From Austwickia sp. (GTDB lineage Bacteria > Actinomycetota > Actinomycetes > Actinomycetales > Dermatophilaceae), in NCBI GenBank assembly GCA_016699675.1, contig CP064985.1, positions 1,426,001 to 1,490,000 of the forward strand: a stretch of 64,000 bases of DNA, in the 5' to 3' direction. Below are positions 22,628 through 33,700 of this stretch, piece after piece. The notes below the pieces were generated by a model. It was not told where the DNA came from, ran no database searches, and saw nothing but the letters and a program-made list of their open reading frames with translations. The stretch's first letter is position 1. Each line of letters starts with the position of its first letter. A program made the position numbers and the translations under genes.

Positions 22628-25600
22628 ATGGTGGCGCAGCGTGACGACGCTCGCTGGGTCGAAGTGTCCCCCTCGCAGTTCGCCCACGAGCGCGAGGGGC
22701 TGGATTCGGTCCGCGAGTGGTTGACCAGGCAGGAGTCGCCCTACCGCGCGTGGTCCAACTTCGAGTTTCGTGACGCGCAGGGTGGCTGGCACGAGTGCGA
22801 CCTCCTGGTCCTCGGGCCAGGCGGCCTCTACCTGGTGGAGTTGAAGTACTACTCGGGCCGCTTGACCGGTGACGACACCCGCTGGGTCCGGCACCCCGGC
22901 CGGGTGGAGCGTTCGCCGCTGTTGCTCTGTCGACGCAAGGCGCAGCGGCTGGCGAGCAAGCTCAAGGACGCGGCCAAGGAGTGGGCGCTGGAGAAGCGCG
23001 TCGAGGTCGGCCCGGTGGTGGGCCTGGTCCCCTTCGTCCAGGAGGCCGTCTTCCTGCATCACCCGGACTTCGTGAGCGACATGTCGGGGAGTGCGGCCCT
23101 GGGCCTCTATGGCCTGGAGGGCGAGGAGGCGGAGCGCTCGTCGCACCTGCCTCCCCTGACCTCGCTCCTCACCCAAGCCGCGCGCCCGGGTCGCGAGATC
23201 GGGGCCAACCAGGAGCAGATCCTGGTGAAGCTCATGGCGCGCATCGGCCTGGTGCAGCGCCGGGAGCGGGAGGCCGGCTCGTGGGTGATCCAGGAGGGGG
23301 TCGTCGACGAGGGCGTCTCGGCGCAGGGGTTTGCGTGGCAGGACTGGCGCTGCTCGCATCTCGCCGACCCGTCCCGCCAGGGTCGCGTCCGCTTCTTCTT
23401 GTCGCCCCCTAACGTGGGCACGCACGACGCCCGCCGTCGCGCGGACGTGGCCCGCAACGAGTTCCGGCTGAGTCGCACCTTGCAGCACGAGGCGATCCTG
23501 ACGCCCGAGGACTTCGTGCACAACGACCTGGGTGCGGGGCTGGTCTATCAGGACGATGGGACCTGGCAGCGCCTGGACCTCTGGATGGCCGGCCACGCGC
23601 CGGTGCCGCTGGACGTCGCGTTGTCGCTCGTGCGTCAGGTCGCCGACGGCCTGCGCTACGCCCACGCGCACGGCATCGCGCACCGCACGTTGGGCGCGGG
23701 TTCGGTGTGGGTGCGTCCGCGTGATGGTCGTACGGCGACCGATGGTGGCCTTGACGTGCAGATCCGCGACTGGAGTTTCGCGGGCCGGGTGGAGGCGGCC
23801 GGCACGGGCGCGCAGCAGGCGCACGAGGCCGGGTTGACCGGCTTGGCCGGCGGCATCACCCCCAGCTCGCCGGTCGGCGCGACGGCCGAGGCCACCGGCG
23901 ACCGGTGGCTCACCGAGGCGTTCACCGCCCCGGAGTCCCAGTGGCTCGCCCCCGACCGCGTGCGAGTCGACGTCTTCGCCCTGGGCGCGCTCGCGGCCTA
24001 CGTTGTCACCGGCCGCGCCCCGGCCTCGTCCGCCGCGGACCTGCGGGAGCAGTTGCGCAGCCAAGGCGACGGCATCGACGTGAGCCTGCTCGGCGCCGCG
24101 CCCGAGAGCCTGCGGGCCCTCATCCGCCGGGCGACGCATCCGGTGGTGGGCAAGCGGACGGAATCCGTGCCCGACTTCCTCGACGAGCTGGATCGGGCCA
24201 CGGTCGCGCTGACGGCGGCGGAGGAGGCGACGGCGGACCCGCTGGACGCACTGCCGGGCGCAGTGCTGGCCGGCGGCCGGTTCGTCGTCGAGAAGCGCCT
24301 CGGCAAGGGCTCCACGGCGCGGGGGCTGCTCGTCGCCGACGCAGCCGAGCCCGCCCGCCCCCACCGGGTCCTCAAGGTCGCCCTGGACGACAAGGCCGAG
24401 GCCCGCCTGACGTCCGAGGCCGAGGTCCTCAAGGCGATCACCGGCGCGAAGTCGTTGGCCCGGCTGATCGAGGGCCCGATGGACGTGGATGGGCGGCTCG
24501 CGCTGCTCCTGGAGTCGGCTGGCACGCACACCCTGGCCGAGGAGCTGCGTCCGGACGTGCCTGTCCCCCTGGACTTCCTGCAGCGGTGGGGCCGCGACGT
24601 GCTCGACGCCGTGGTCGAGCTGGACCGGCTCGGTGTCGATCACCGCGACATCAAACCCAGCAACCTGGGCGTGCGGTTGAACCCCGGCAACCGCGAGGCG
24701 CACCTCGTGCTGTTCGACTTCTCGCTGACGCGCGCGGCGGCCGAGGAAGTGCAGGCTGGCACGGCGCCGTACCGCGATCCCTTCCTTGGTGAGGGGACTC
24801 GCCGACGGTTCGACAGCGCGGCCGAACGCTATTCGGCGGCGGTCGTGCTCTTCGAGATGGCGACGGGCCACCCACCCGTCTTCGGCGACGGGCTCACGCT
24901 GCCGTCGCTGATCCCGGACGAGGCGACGATCGACCCGAAGGAGTTCCCTGAGGGACTGGCCGGCGACTTCGCCGACTTCTTCCGCCGCGCGCTGCGGCGC
25001 CAGGCCGGCGAGCGTTTCGACTCGGCGTCGTCGATGCGGCAGGCGTGGGACCGCATGTTCGCGACGGACGTGACGACGCAGGCCCCCACGGGCGAAGACG
25101 ACCGGCGGGCGGAGGCGGCGACCCTCGACACGCCGCTGACTGAGGCGGGGCTCACGGCGCGCGGGCTGTCCGCACTGGCGCGCTTTAAGGTCGTGACGGT
25201 CCGCGACTTCCTCCTCAAGGTCGACGCCGGCCACCCCTATTACCGGGTCGCCCCCTACACCCGCAATCACCTGCGGCAGCGCCGCTCCGCGTGGGAGAAG
25301 CGGCTCGGTCTGCCGCGCGCGGCCGGAGGAAGCCTGCTCTCCGACGGCGTCGACCTCACCGTGTCGTCGCTGGTCGGCTCGAGCGGTCCGGACAAGGCGA
25401 CCGTACGGCGGAGGCTGGTGCGGCTTCTCCTGGGGGCGGAGGGCAGCCTTGAGGCGTTCGCCCCGATGACGGCGTTCGCGCAGGAACTGGGTGTGCCCGA
25501 GGCCCGTGCGGAGGAGCTCCTGGGCGACGCGTTGAGCTGCTGGTCCGCCGACGCCCAGGCGACCGACATGATCGACGCCCTCGGCTCGGCCCTCGACCGC

Positions 25601-27136
25601 CGCATCGCCGAGATGGGCGGGGCGATCACCCGCGGCGAGGCGGCGGCCGCGGTGCTCGACGCGACGCAGGAGCCGCTGCGCGGCGGGGCTGTGCTGCGCG
25701 GCGCGGAGGGCCTCGTGCGGCTGGCGCTGGAACGGCGTCGCTTCCTGCGCCGGCTCGGGGGCGGCACCGCGTGGCAGCCGCTGTCGGTGCGCCGCCGGGA
25801 CGGCAGCGTGATCATGCTCGGCTCCAGGCCGGGATTGTTCGACGCCTGGGAGGCGGTGGGCCGGGCCGCGGAGGACCTGGTGTTGCGGGCCACCGGCGCC
25901 GATGCCTCGATCATCATCCCGTCGGCGACCGCGGGTCGCGAGTTGGCCGCGGCGTTGGCGCCCTTCGGCGGGCTCTTCGAGCGGGACGAGCACCCCCAGG
26001 AAAGCGAGCCGGAGCACCATCGCGCGGAGGCCGGGGTCGCGGTCCCCACCCAGAGCGAAACGGACGGCGAGGCGACGGCGTCGCCGGAGGCGCGGGGGCT
26101 GGGGCGACTCGTGCGGGTGGGCGCCGAGTTGGCGCCGCACGCGGCGGCCGCGGGCACGCTGGATCTGCACCACGTGGACCTGCCGCAGCGGGTCGCGCTG
26201 GCCGAGGCTTTCCGTGGCTACGCGGGCACGACCGCGCGAGAGGCCCGCGGCCGCACCGTCCTGACGCCGCGGGACCTGCGCCTGCGTGTTCGTCGGCGCT
26301 TCCCCGCCGTCGCGACGCTGCCGGATCGGCCGCTGCTCGATGACCTGGTCAAGGACTCCGGCGCGGACCTGCGGTGGGACGAGGCGCTGCGGGGCTACGT
26401 GGTTCCCGAGCGCTCCCTCACGACGACGGGTCTGGTGACGGCCACGCCGACGGTGGCGGGGGGTGCCGCGGCGCGCTCCCTGAGGGACCCGGTCGCCGCC
26501 CGGCTCGCCGAGAGCGTGGCGACGCGCTCGTTCCTGGCGCTGGGGGTGGGCGCCCTCGACCTGGCCCGGGTCCAGGACGTGCTGCGTGAGCGTTACGACG
26601 CCCACCTCCTCGACGTGACCGGGCTGCTCATCGACGCGATGCGGGCCGCGGCCGCACGGCACGGCGTGCCGTGGGACGTCGTGCTCGCCTCGGATGCGGC
26701 TACGCCGGGCACCCGCGACCGCGCCAACCTGGAGCAGCTCGTCGGGATGTGCCTGCCAGAGGTGTGGGAGGCGATCGCGTCGGCAATCGCCGCCACGCCG
26801 CACCCGGGCGAGGACGGTGCCGCCGGGCCCTCGGGTGGATCCGCTGAGGCCGGGCACGCGAAGGACGCCCCCGTGGTGCTCACCGACGTCGCGCCGCTCG
26901 CGCGCTATCGACACCTGGGCGAGCTGTCCCGCTGGAGCGACGTGGCGCTCCCCCGGGAGCGGGCCGTGTGGGTGCTCGCGCCGCAGACGCCCACGTCGCA
27001 GGGTCCGGTGATCGACGGCCAGCCCCTGCCGCTGTCCTCCCCGGGGCAATACGTGCGGCTGGACCTGCGCCGCCTCTATGCCTCGGATGACCAGAACGTG
27101 CCGGCGGCCGCCGGCGAGAAGGAGGCGAGGGCGTGA
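22628..27136 (+). CDS. pglW: BREX type 2 serine/threonine kinase with NERD domain (PglW)
   Basis: This 1502-residue protein starts at ATG 22628 behind AAGGGGGA. It opens with a NERD nuclease-like domain (residues ~10-120) with Asp58, Glu71 and Lys73 in CDLLVL and VELKYYSG, the D-ExK pattern. A first kinase-like domain (~270-430) has AHGIAHRTLGAGSV, where the catalytic HRD is HRT (352-354), so it is a pseudokinase. A second kinase domain (~550-830) has a Gly loop LGKGSTARG, VLKVAL and an intact HRDIKPSN (672-679), with DFS in place of DFG. A long C-terminal region with DNA-binding-like helices follows. In Pgl/BREX type 2 systems PglW is required for phage exclusion and phosphorylates Pgl partners. 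It overlaps pglX by four bases. Confidence 0.96.
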   Translation: MVAQRDDARWVEVSPSQFAHEREGLDSVREWLTRQESPYRAWSNFEFRDAQGGWHECDLLVLGPGGLYLVELKYYSGRLTGDDTRWVRHPGRVERSPLLLCRRKAQRLASKLKDAAKEWALEKRVEVGPVVGLVPFVQEAVFLHHPDFVSDMSGSAALGLYGLEGEEAERSSHLPPLTSLLTQAARPGREIGANQEQILVKLMARIGLVQRREREAGSWVIQEGVVDEGVSAQGFAWQDWRCSHLADPSRQGRVRFFLSPPNVGTHDARRRADVARNEFRLSRTLQHEAILTPEDFVHNDLGAGLVYQDDGTWQRLDLWMAGHAPVPLDVALSLVRQVADGLRYAHAHGIAHRTLGAGSVWVRPRDGRTATDGGLDVQIRDWSFAGRVEAAGTGAQQAHEAGLTGLAGGITPSSPVGATAEATGDRWLTEAFTAPESQWLAPDRVRVDVFALGALAAYVVTGRAPASSAADLREQLRSQGDGIDVSLLGAAPESLRALIRRATHPVVGKRTESVPDFLDELDRATVALTAAEEATADPLDALPGAVLAGGRFVVEKRLGKGSTARGLLVADAAEPARPHRVLKVALDDKAEARLTSEAEVLKAITGAKSLARLIEGPMDVDGRLALLLESAGTHTLAEELRPDVPVPLDFLQRWGRDVLDAVVELDRLGVDHRDIKPSNLGVRLNPGNREAHLVLFDFSLTRAAAEEVQAGTAPYRDPFLGEGTRRRFDSAAERYSAAVVLFEMATGHPPVFGDGLTLPSLIPDEATIDPKEFPEGLAGDFADFFRRALRRQAGERFDSASSMRQAWDRMFATDVTTQAPTGEDDRRAEAATLDTPLTEAGLTARGLSALARFKVVTVRDFLLKVDAGHPYYRVAPYTRNHLRQRRSAWEKRLGLPRAAGGSLLSDGVDLTVSSLVGSSGPDKATVRRRLVRLLLGAEGSLEAFAPMTAFAQELGVPEARAEELLGDALSCWSADAQATDMIDALGSALDRRIAEMGGAITRGEAAAAVLDATQEPLRGGAVLRGAEGLVRLALERRRFLRRLGGGTAWQPLSVRRRDGSVIMLGSRPGLFDAWEAVGRAAEDLVLRATGADASIIIPSATAGRELAAALAPFGGLFERDEHPQESEPEHHRAEAGVAVPTQSETDGEATASPEARGLGRLVRVGAELAPHAAAAGTLDLHHVDLPQRVALAEAFRGYAGTTAREARGRTVLTPRDLRLRVRRRFPAVATLPDRPLLDDLVKDSGADLRWDEALRGYVVPERSLTTTGLVTATPTVAGGAAARSLRDPVAARLAESVATRSFLALGVGALDLARVQDVLRERYDAHLLDVTGLLIDAMRAAAARHGVPWDVVLASDAATPGTRDRANLEQLVGMCLPEVWEAIASAIAATPHPGEDGAAGPSGGSAEAGHAKDAPVVLTDVAPLARYRHLGELSRWSDVALPRERAVWVLAPQTPTSQGPVIDGQPLPLSSPGQYVRLDLRRLYASDDQNVPAAAGEKEARA

Positions 27137-30100
27137 TCGACGCCGCCGAGCTCACGGCCGCGCTCAAGCGGCTCGTGCTGGACCTCGAGGATGACCTGCG
27201 CGCGCGGGTCGACGGCCGCGACGAGGACCTCCGCGAGCAGGGGGCGCTCGCCAGGTGGCGCGCTGAGTACGACGAGGCCGTCGCCGCCTCCCGCACCGGG
27301 CGCACGTGGACGGAGTGGCGCGACGACCGGGTCACCCAGGCCGCCGTCGCGTGGGTGCTGACCACGGTGTTCGTGCGCTTCTGCGAGGACAACCGCCTCC
27401 TGGGGGAGCGCGGCGCGGGCGAGACCGCGCAGGAGCCGGGTCGCTACGCCCCCTGGATCGGCGGGCCGACCCGCGAGCTGCGGCAGCGGGCTCAGGACGC
27501 CCGCACCGCCTACTTCCGGCAGCACCCCGCCGACACCGACCGCGAGTGGCTCGGTCGGGCTATCGAGCACCTGCGGGGGCTCAAGGCCACGCGGGACCTG
27601 GTCGAGGCGCACTCCGCGCTGTGGACGGTGGCGCCGTCGGGTGGCGCCGCCGAGCGCATCCTCGCCTTCTGGCACCAGACGGACGCCGCGGGCGAGCCGC
27701 GCTGGGACTTTGCCGACCCCGGCCTGTCGACCCGCTTTCTCGGCGACCTTTATCAGGACCTCTCCGAACACGCGAAGGGCACCTACGCCCTGCTGCAGAC
27801 CCCGGAGTTCGTCGAGGAGTTCATCCTCGACCGCACGCTGGAGCCGGCGCTGCGGGAGCGACCGCTCGCGGGCTTCACGCTCATCGACCCCACCTGCGGG
27901 TCGGGCCACTTCCTGCTTGGGGCCTTCGCGCGGCTCTACGCGCGCTGGCGGGCGGCCGAGCCGGACACCAACGAGGCCGAGCTGGCGCGCCGCGCCCTCG
28001 ACGCTGTCCACGGCGTGGACCTCAACCCCTTCGCCGTCGCCATCGCCCGCTTCCGGCTCCTCGTGGCGGCCCTGCAGGTCACCCGGCAGCGCTCCCTGAA
28101 CGACGCCCCCGACTGGCCGCTCAACGTGGCGGTGGGAGATTCCCTGCTACACGGCCGACCGCAGCGCGCCTTCGACCTGGGAGCAGAGTTCGACGAGGAC
28201 GCCATCGAAAGACAGTTCGCCTATGCCACCGAGGACCTGGACCTGCTGCGCTCTCTTCTCGTGCCGGGCGTCTACGACGTGGTCGTCGGCAACCCGCCTT
28301 ACATCACGGTCAAGGACAAAGTCCTCAACCCGCTCTACCGGGACCGGTACGAAAGCCCCAAGGGCAAGTACGCGCTGACGGTCCCCTTCATGGAGCGTTT
28401 CTTCCAGCTCGCAAAGCCCAGCAACGGTGATCATCCCGCGGGTTGGGTCGGTCAGATCACGTCCAACTCCTTCATGAAGCGCGAGTTCGGCACCACGCTC
28501 GTGGAGCAGTATCTGCCGAAGCACGACCTGCGGCTGGTCGTTGACACGTCCGGCGCCTACATCCCAGGCCACGGCACGCCGACGGTGATCCTTGTGGGGC
28601 GCCCGCGGAAGCCTTTCGACGAGCCGAACCCGCTGTCACCCACTGTGCGTGCGGTGCTCGGCATCCGCGGTGAACCAGGACGTCCCCATGTCCCTGCCCA
28701 GGGACTGGTATGGCGCAGCATCGTTGACCATATCGATCACGTGGGCCACGAGGACGAGTACACCAGCACGGTCGATCTACCGCGTGAGACCCTTTCGAGA
28801 CACCCTTGGAGCCTCTCGGGTGGCGGCGCGCAGGGCCTTCTCGCCCTGGTTGAGGCTGGCGCTCGCGCGCCGCTCGACTCCGTCGCAGCGGAGCTGGGGA
28901 TCATGTCGGTGACCGGGCAGGACGACTTCTACATGTTTGCTCCAATCGCGGGCCGTAGGGAGGAATGGCCGACTCGCCCGCTGGTGGAAGGTGACGCAGT
29001 CCGGGATTGGGAAGTCTCGACCGCAACGGAAGCCGGCTGGCCGTACTCCGGTGACTACGGAGTTCGCTCATTGCAGGATCTGGGCGCTTTCGGCCACCGT
29101 CTTCATCAGTTCAAGTCAGCCCTAGATAAGAGGCGACGATTCGGCACCCCCATGGTTGAGCGGGGGCTTACGTGGTGGGAGTGGCAAGAGCTGTACACCG
29201 CCAAGTTGCGGACGCCGCTGTCGATTGCGTTTGCGTTTGTGGCCACGCACAACCATTTTGTGCTGGACCGGGGTGGGAAGGTCTTCAAGCAGTCGGCGCC
29301 GGTGATCAAGCTGCCGGAGGGGGCCAGCGAGGACGACCACCTCGCGCTGCTCGGTGTGCTGAACTCCTCCGCGGCGTGCTTCTGGCTCAAGCAGAACAGC
29401 CATGGCAAGGGTAATGGGGGAGTGAATGAAGGCTTTCGCGGCGATGACTGGGAGGAATTCTATGAGTTCACGGGCACCACGCTCAAGGATTACCCGCTCC
29501 CGGCCAACCTGCCTCTTGCCCGTGCGCGCCGACTCGACCTCCTCGCGCAGAAACTCGCTGACTCGTTCACGCGGTGCTTCCAGGACGACGCGATCCCCAC
29601 AGACGCGACGGTGGCGCAGGCGCGACGCGAGCACGACGTCCTGCGCGGCGAGATGGTCGCCGTCCAGGAGGAGCTGGACTGGGAGGTCTACCGTGCCTAC
29701 GGCATCATCGAGGACGAGCTGACCCTGCCCGAGGGTGCGGAGCTGCCCCGCCCCCGGCTCGGTGAGCGCGCCTTCGAGATCGCCCTCGCCCGCACGATCG
29801 CCACCGGCGCCGACTCGTCGGCATGGTTCGAGCGGCACGGCTCCACCCCGATCACCGAGATCCCGGCGGAGTGGCCTGCGCCGTACCGCGAACTCGTGCA
29901 GCGGCGGCTCGACCTGATCGCCTCGGACCGGTTCGTAGGGCTGCTCGAGCGGCCGGAATACAAGCGGCGGTGGGCCGAGGAGCCCTGGGACAAGCGCGTC
30001 ACCGCCGCCCTGCGGACCTGGCTGCTGGACCGGCTGGAGCGCCGCGACCTGTGGTTCGACCGCGCGGGCCGACCTCGCCCGCTGTCGGTGGCGCAGCTCG

Positions 30101-30783
30101 CCGACCGCGTCGGCACCGACGCCGACCTCGTGGGCGTCCTCAACCTCTGGGCCGGCCGCAAGGACGCCGACGTCACCGACGCCCTGGAGAAGCTGCTCGC
30201 CGACGAGGTCGTGCCCTATCTCGCGGCCCACCGGCTGAAGGACACGGGCCTGCGCAAGCGCGGCGAGTGGGAGCGCACCTGGGACCTACAGCGCGCCGAG
30301 GACCGCGGCGAGGCGGTCGACCCCATCCCGGTCCCGCCGAAATACACCTCGGCCGACTTCCGCCGCCCGTCGTACTGGTCGCACCGAGGCAAGCTCGACG
30401 TGCCCAAGGAGCGCTTCATCTCCTACCCCGGCGGCGGCCGCGCCACCGACCCCACGACGCTGCTCGGCTGGGCCGGCTGGGACCACGCCCAGCAGTCCCT
30501 GGCGCTCGGCATCCTCATCCAGGAACGAGAAAGCGACGGCGCAACGGACGAGGTGCTCATCCCCCTCGTCGCCGGCATGGCCGAGCTGCAACCCTGGGTC
30601 GACCAGTGGCACGACGAGATGAGCGACCTAGGCCTCAACCTCGCCGAATACACCTCCGAGACGCTGCGCCACCACCTGGCCAGCCTCGGCGTGACCGAGA
30701 CCGACCTGCGCGACTGGCGCCCGCCCGCGGCCACCCGCGGCCGCCGCGGCGCCGCCCGCTCCGCCTCACCGAAGGGCTCCTGA
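27133..30783 (+). CDS. pglX: BREX type 2 adenine-specific DNA methyltransferase (PglX)
   Basis: This 1216-residue gamma-type N6-adenine methyltransferase starts at GTG 27133 (GTGA overlap with pglW). S-adenosylmethionine motif I is DPTCGSGHFLLGAFARL (Asp252), and the catalytic motif IV is NPPY (387-390) in VVVGNPPYITVKD. PglX methylates host DNA at a non-palindromic site, marking self; in Streptomyces Pgl it is also proposed to act on phage DNA. The target-recognition region (residues ~485-785, bases ~28590-29480) has visibly lower G+C and rare codons (TCA, CTA, AGG, AAT), unlike both flanks. No long G tract that would cause phase variation was found. The stop shares one base with the pglY ATG. 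Confidence 0.97.
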   Translation: MIDAAELTAALKRLVLDLEDDLRARVDGRDEDLREQGALARWRAEYDEAVAASRTGRTWTEWRDDRVTQAAVAWVLTTVFVRFCEDNRLLGERGAGETAQEPGRYAPWIGGPTRELRQRAQDARTAYFRQHPADTDREWLGRAIEHLRGLKATRDLVEAHSALWTVAPSGGAAERILAFWHQTDAAGEPRWDFADPGLSTRFLGDLYQDLSEHAKGTYALLQTPEFVEEFILDRTLEPALRERPLAGFTLIDPTCGSGHFLLGAFARLYARWRAAEPDTNEAELARRALDAVHGVDLNPFAVAIARFRLLVAALQVTRQRSLNDAPDWPLNVAVGDSLLHGRPQRAFDLGAEFDEDAIERQFAYATEDLDLLRSLLVPGVYDVVVGNPPYITVKDKVLNPLYRDRYESPKGKYALTVPFMERFFQLAKPSNGDHPAGWVGQITSNSFMKREFGTTLVEQYLPKHDLRLVVDTSGAYIPGHGTPTVILVGRPRKPFDEPNPLSPTVRAVLGIRGEPGRPHVPAQGLVWRSIVDHIDHVGHEDEYTSTVDLPRETLSRHPWSLSGGGAQGLLALVEAGARAPLDSVAAELGIMSVTGQDDFYMFAPIAGRREEWPTRPLVEGDAVRDWEVSTATEAGWPYSGDYGVRSLQDLGAFGHRLHQFKSALDKRRRFGTPMVERGLTWWEWQELYTAKLRTPLSIAFAFVATHNHFVLDRGGKVFKQSAPVIKLPEGASEDDHLALLGVLNSSAACFWLKQNSHGKGNGGVNEGFRGDDWEEFYEFTGTTLKDYPLPANLPLARARRLDLLAQKLADSFTRCFQDDAIPTDATVAQARREHDVLRGEMVAVQEELDWEVYRAYGIIEDELTLPEGAELPRPRLGERAFEIALARTIATGADSSAWFERHGSTPITEIPAEWPAPYRELVQRRLDLIASDRFVGLLERPEYKRRWAEEPWDKRVTAALRTWLLDRLERRDLWFDRAGRPRPLSVAQLADRVGTDADLVGVLNLWAGRKDADVTDALEKLLADEVVPYLAAHRLKDTGLRKRGEWERTWDLQRAEDRGEAVDPIPVPPKYTSADFRRPSYWSHRGKLDVPKERFISYPGGGRATDPTTLLGWAGWDHAQQSLALGILIQERESDGATDEVLIPLVAGMAELQPWVDQWHDEMSDLGLNLAEYTSETLRHHLASLGVTETDLRDWRPPAATRGRRGAARSASPKGS

Positions 30784-33700
30784 TGGCCACCCTGCTGCGC
30801 GACCTCATCGACATCCCCGAGCGGACCAGCGCCACCGACTACGTGCTGCGGCTGTCCGAGAGCGTCGACGAGCACGCTGCCGCCGCGCTGGAGCACTACG
30901 TGGTGACCGAGCAGCTCGCCGCCGCGTTCGACACGGCGCTCGGCATCGTCGAGCAGGCGCTGGCGACCGGGGAGAGCAAGGGTGCCTACCTTGAGGGCTC
31001 CTTCGGCTCCGGCAAGTCGCACTTCATGGCCGTCCTGCACGCGATCCTGCGCGGCGACCGAGCCGCGCGCGACAAGGAGGGGCTGCGCGAGGTCGTCGTA
31101 CGGCATGATGCGGACCTCACCGGGCGGCGCCTGCTGCCGCTCGCCTTCCACATGCTGAGCGCCACGAGCTTCGAGGAGCGGGTCTTCGGCAGCTACGTCG
31201 AGCAGATCCGGCGGCTGCACCCCGAGGCCGAGCTGCCGCGCGTCCACCAGACCGACGGCCTGCTGCGCGACGCGGACGCCCTGCGCGAGCGGCTTGGCGA
31301 CGAGGCCTTCTTCGCCGGGCTCGGCGACACGGGCCCCAGCGGCGAGGCCTCGGAGGGCTGGGGGGACTTCGGCTCGTCCTCGGGCTGGACCGCGGCGACG
31401 TACGACGCCGCCCGGCACGCCCCCGCCACGGACGAGGCCCGCGGAACGCTCGTCACGGCCCTGGTGGACGCCTACTTCTCCAGCTTCACCAAGGCCGCCG
31501 ACTACGTCGACATGGACGAGGGGCTCGCGGAGATCGCCCGGCACGCCAAGAGCCTCGGCTACGAGGGGGTCGTGCTCTTCCTCGACGAGCTGATCCTGTG
31601 GCTGGCCTTCGGCATGAGCGTCCCCGAGTTCTTCCGCCGCGAGGTGCAAAAGCTGACCAAGCTCGTCGAGAGCGGCAGCGGCCGGCGCGAGATCCCGCTG
31701 ATCTCCTTCGTCGCCAAGCAGATCGACCTGCGCCGCTGGCTCGCCGACGCCGGCGGGAGCGGCGCCCAGCAGGCGATGCTGGAGGAGAGCCTGGCCTTCC
31801 AGAAGGGCCGCTTTCCGTCGATCGAGCTGGGCGACGCCAACCTGCCCTACGTGGCCCACCAGCGGCTGCTGCTCCCCAAGGACGCCGCGGCCGCCGCCCA
31901 GATCGCCGACGCGTTCGCGCGCATCGACCGCACCCCCGGGGTGTGGCGCGTGCTCCTCGACAACGTCAACACCGACGAGGACAACCGCGGCTCCGACGAA
32001 CGCGACTTCAAGCTGACCTATCCCTTCTCCCCGGCGCTCATCTCGACCCTGCGCGTCCTCGCGTCGGCGATGCAGCGCGAACGGACCGCCCTCAAGGTCA
32101 TGCAGCAGATGCTCGTCGACCGGCGCGACAGCCTCACCGTCGACGACATCATCCCCGTCGGCGACAGCTACGACCTGCTCGTCAAGGGCGACGCGCTCGA
32201 GCCGGGCGTGAATGCCCTCTTCGCCTCCGCCCGCGAGCTGTGGGGCGGCAAGCTGCAGCCGCTCCTGCGCAGCACCCACGGCACCACCGACGCGGCGATC
32301 GACGCGGGGCAGGCCCCGGCGCCCTATTACGCCGACGCGCGCCTCGCCAAGACCCTCCTGCTGTCGGCGATCGCGCCCAAGGTGGCCGCCCTGCGCGGCC
32401 TGACCGCCGAACGCCTGGCCCACCTCAATCACGGCTCGATCGTCTCGCCCATCCCGGGCGGGGAGGCGCGCGCCGTGCTCGGCAAGGTGCGGACCTGGGC
32501 GGAGTCGATCCCCGAGATCCACGTCGACAGCGCCGTGGCAGACCCGACGATCTCGGTGAAACTCACCGACGTGGACTACGAGTCCGTCGTCAAGAAGGCC
32601 CTCGTCGAGGACACCGAGGGTCGCCGCAGGCAGCTCGTGCAGCGCCTCGTCGCGCAAGAGCTGGGCGTGGATGAGACCGACCACGCGCTGGACGGAAGCC
32701 ACCCCCGCGCCGTCCTCTGGCGCGGCACCCAGCGCGAGATCGACGTGATCTTCGGCAACGTCCGCGACGTCTCGTGGCTCTCCGATCAGGCCTTCGAGGC
32801 CAGGCCCGGCACGTGGCGCTTCGTGATCGACCATCCCTTCGACGAGGCCGGGCACACGACGGCCGAGGACATGAAGCGCATCGACGCCATGCTGACCAAG
32901 GAGATCGACCAGCGGACCGTCGTTTGGCTTCCCCACTTCCTCTCGCAGGCGCGCATGGACGACCTCGGCCGCCTCGTCGTCCTGGACTGGCTGCTCGGCG
33001 GCACCGGGGAGCGGTGGCAGCAATACGCCAGCCACCTCAGCGAGCAGGATCGGCTGACCGCGCTGACCATCCTGCGGAGCAACCGCGACACCCTCACCCG
33101 CTCGCTCCGGGACGCGCTGCAACAGGCCTATGGCGCCGCGCCCGCGCAGCCGGGCAACCTCCTCGAGGACGCCGGCCACGACTCCGAGCTGACCCCCCTG
33201 ACCCGCCGCGTCAACGTGCAACGCCCCGTCGGCGCCGGCCTCGGCGACGCCTTCGACCGCCTCATCGCGCAGGTCTGGGACGCCACCTACCCCGACCACC
33301 CCCGGTTCCCGGCCGACACCCCCGTGCAGCGACGCGACCTCACGCTCATCCAGCGGCACGTCGAACGCGCCATGAACGACGCCGACCGCCGCGTCCCCAT
33401 CGAGGGCGACGCCCGCGCGCTCCGTCGCGTCGGCAACACGCTCGGGGTCGGACAGACCACGGACACCCACTTCGTCTTCGGCGACCCCTATCTGACCCCG
33501 TGGGCCACCGAACTCGACAAGGCCCTCGCCCGCCGCGGCGACCACGACGCGCCGGTGCGCGTCGCGGAAGCCCGCGCGTGGGTCGCCGACGTGGGTCGGG
33601 GGCTCACCGAGCCCGTCTCCGACCTCGTCATCCTCGCGTGGGCGGCGCTCCGGCAGCGGGTCTGGTACGACGCCGGTGGGCAGCCTCGCGCGACGGCCCC

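Noticed and set aside
22616..27049. Very long antisense reading frame opposite pglW (and others opposite pglY, the metal ATPase and brxHI)
   Set aside because: They lack recognisable domains, have Arg/Gly/Ala-rich low-complexity translations, and mirror the codon phase of the real genes, as expected at this G+C content.
27133..30783. Phase-variable homopolymer tract in pglX, as in Streptomyces Pgl
   Set aside because: No long G or C run was found in the gene; runs of five or six are ordinary here.
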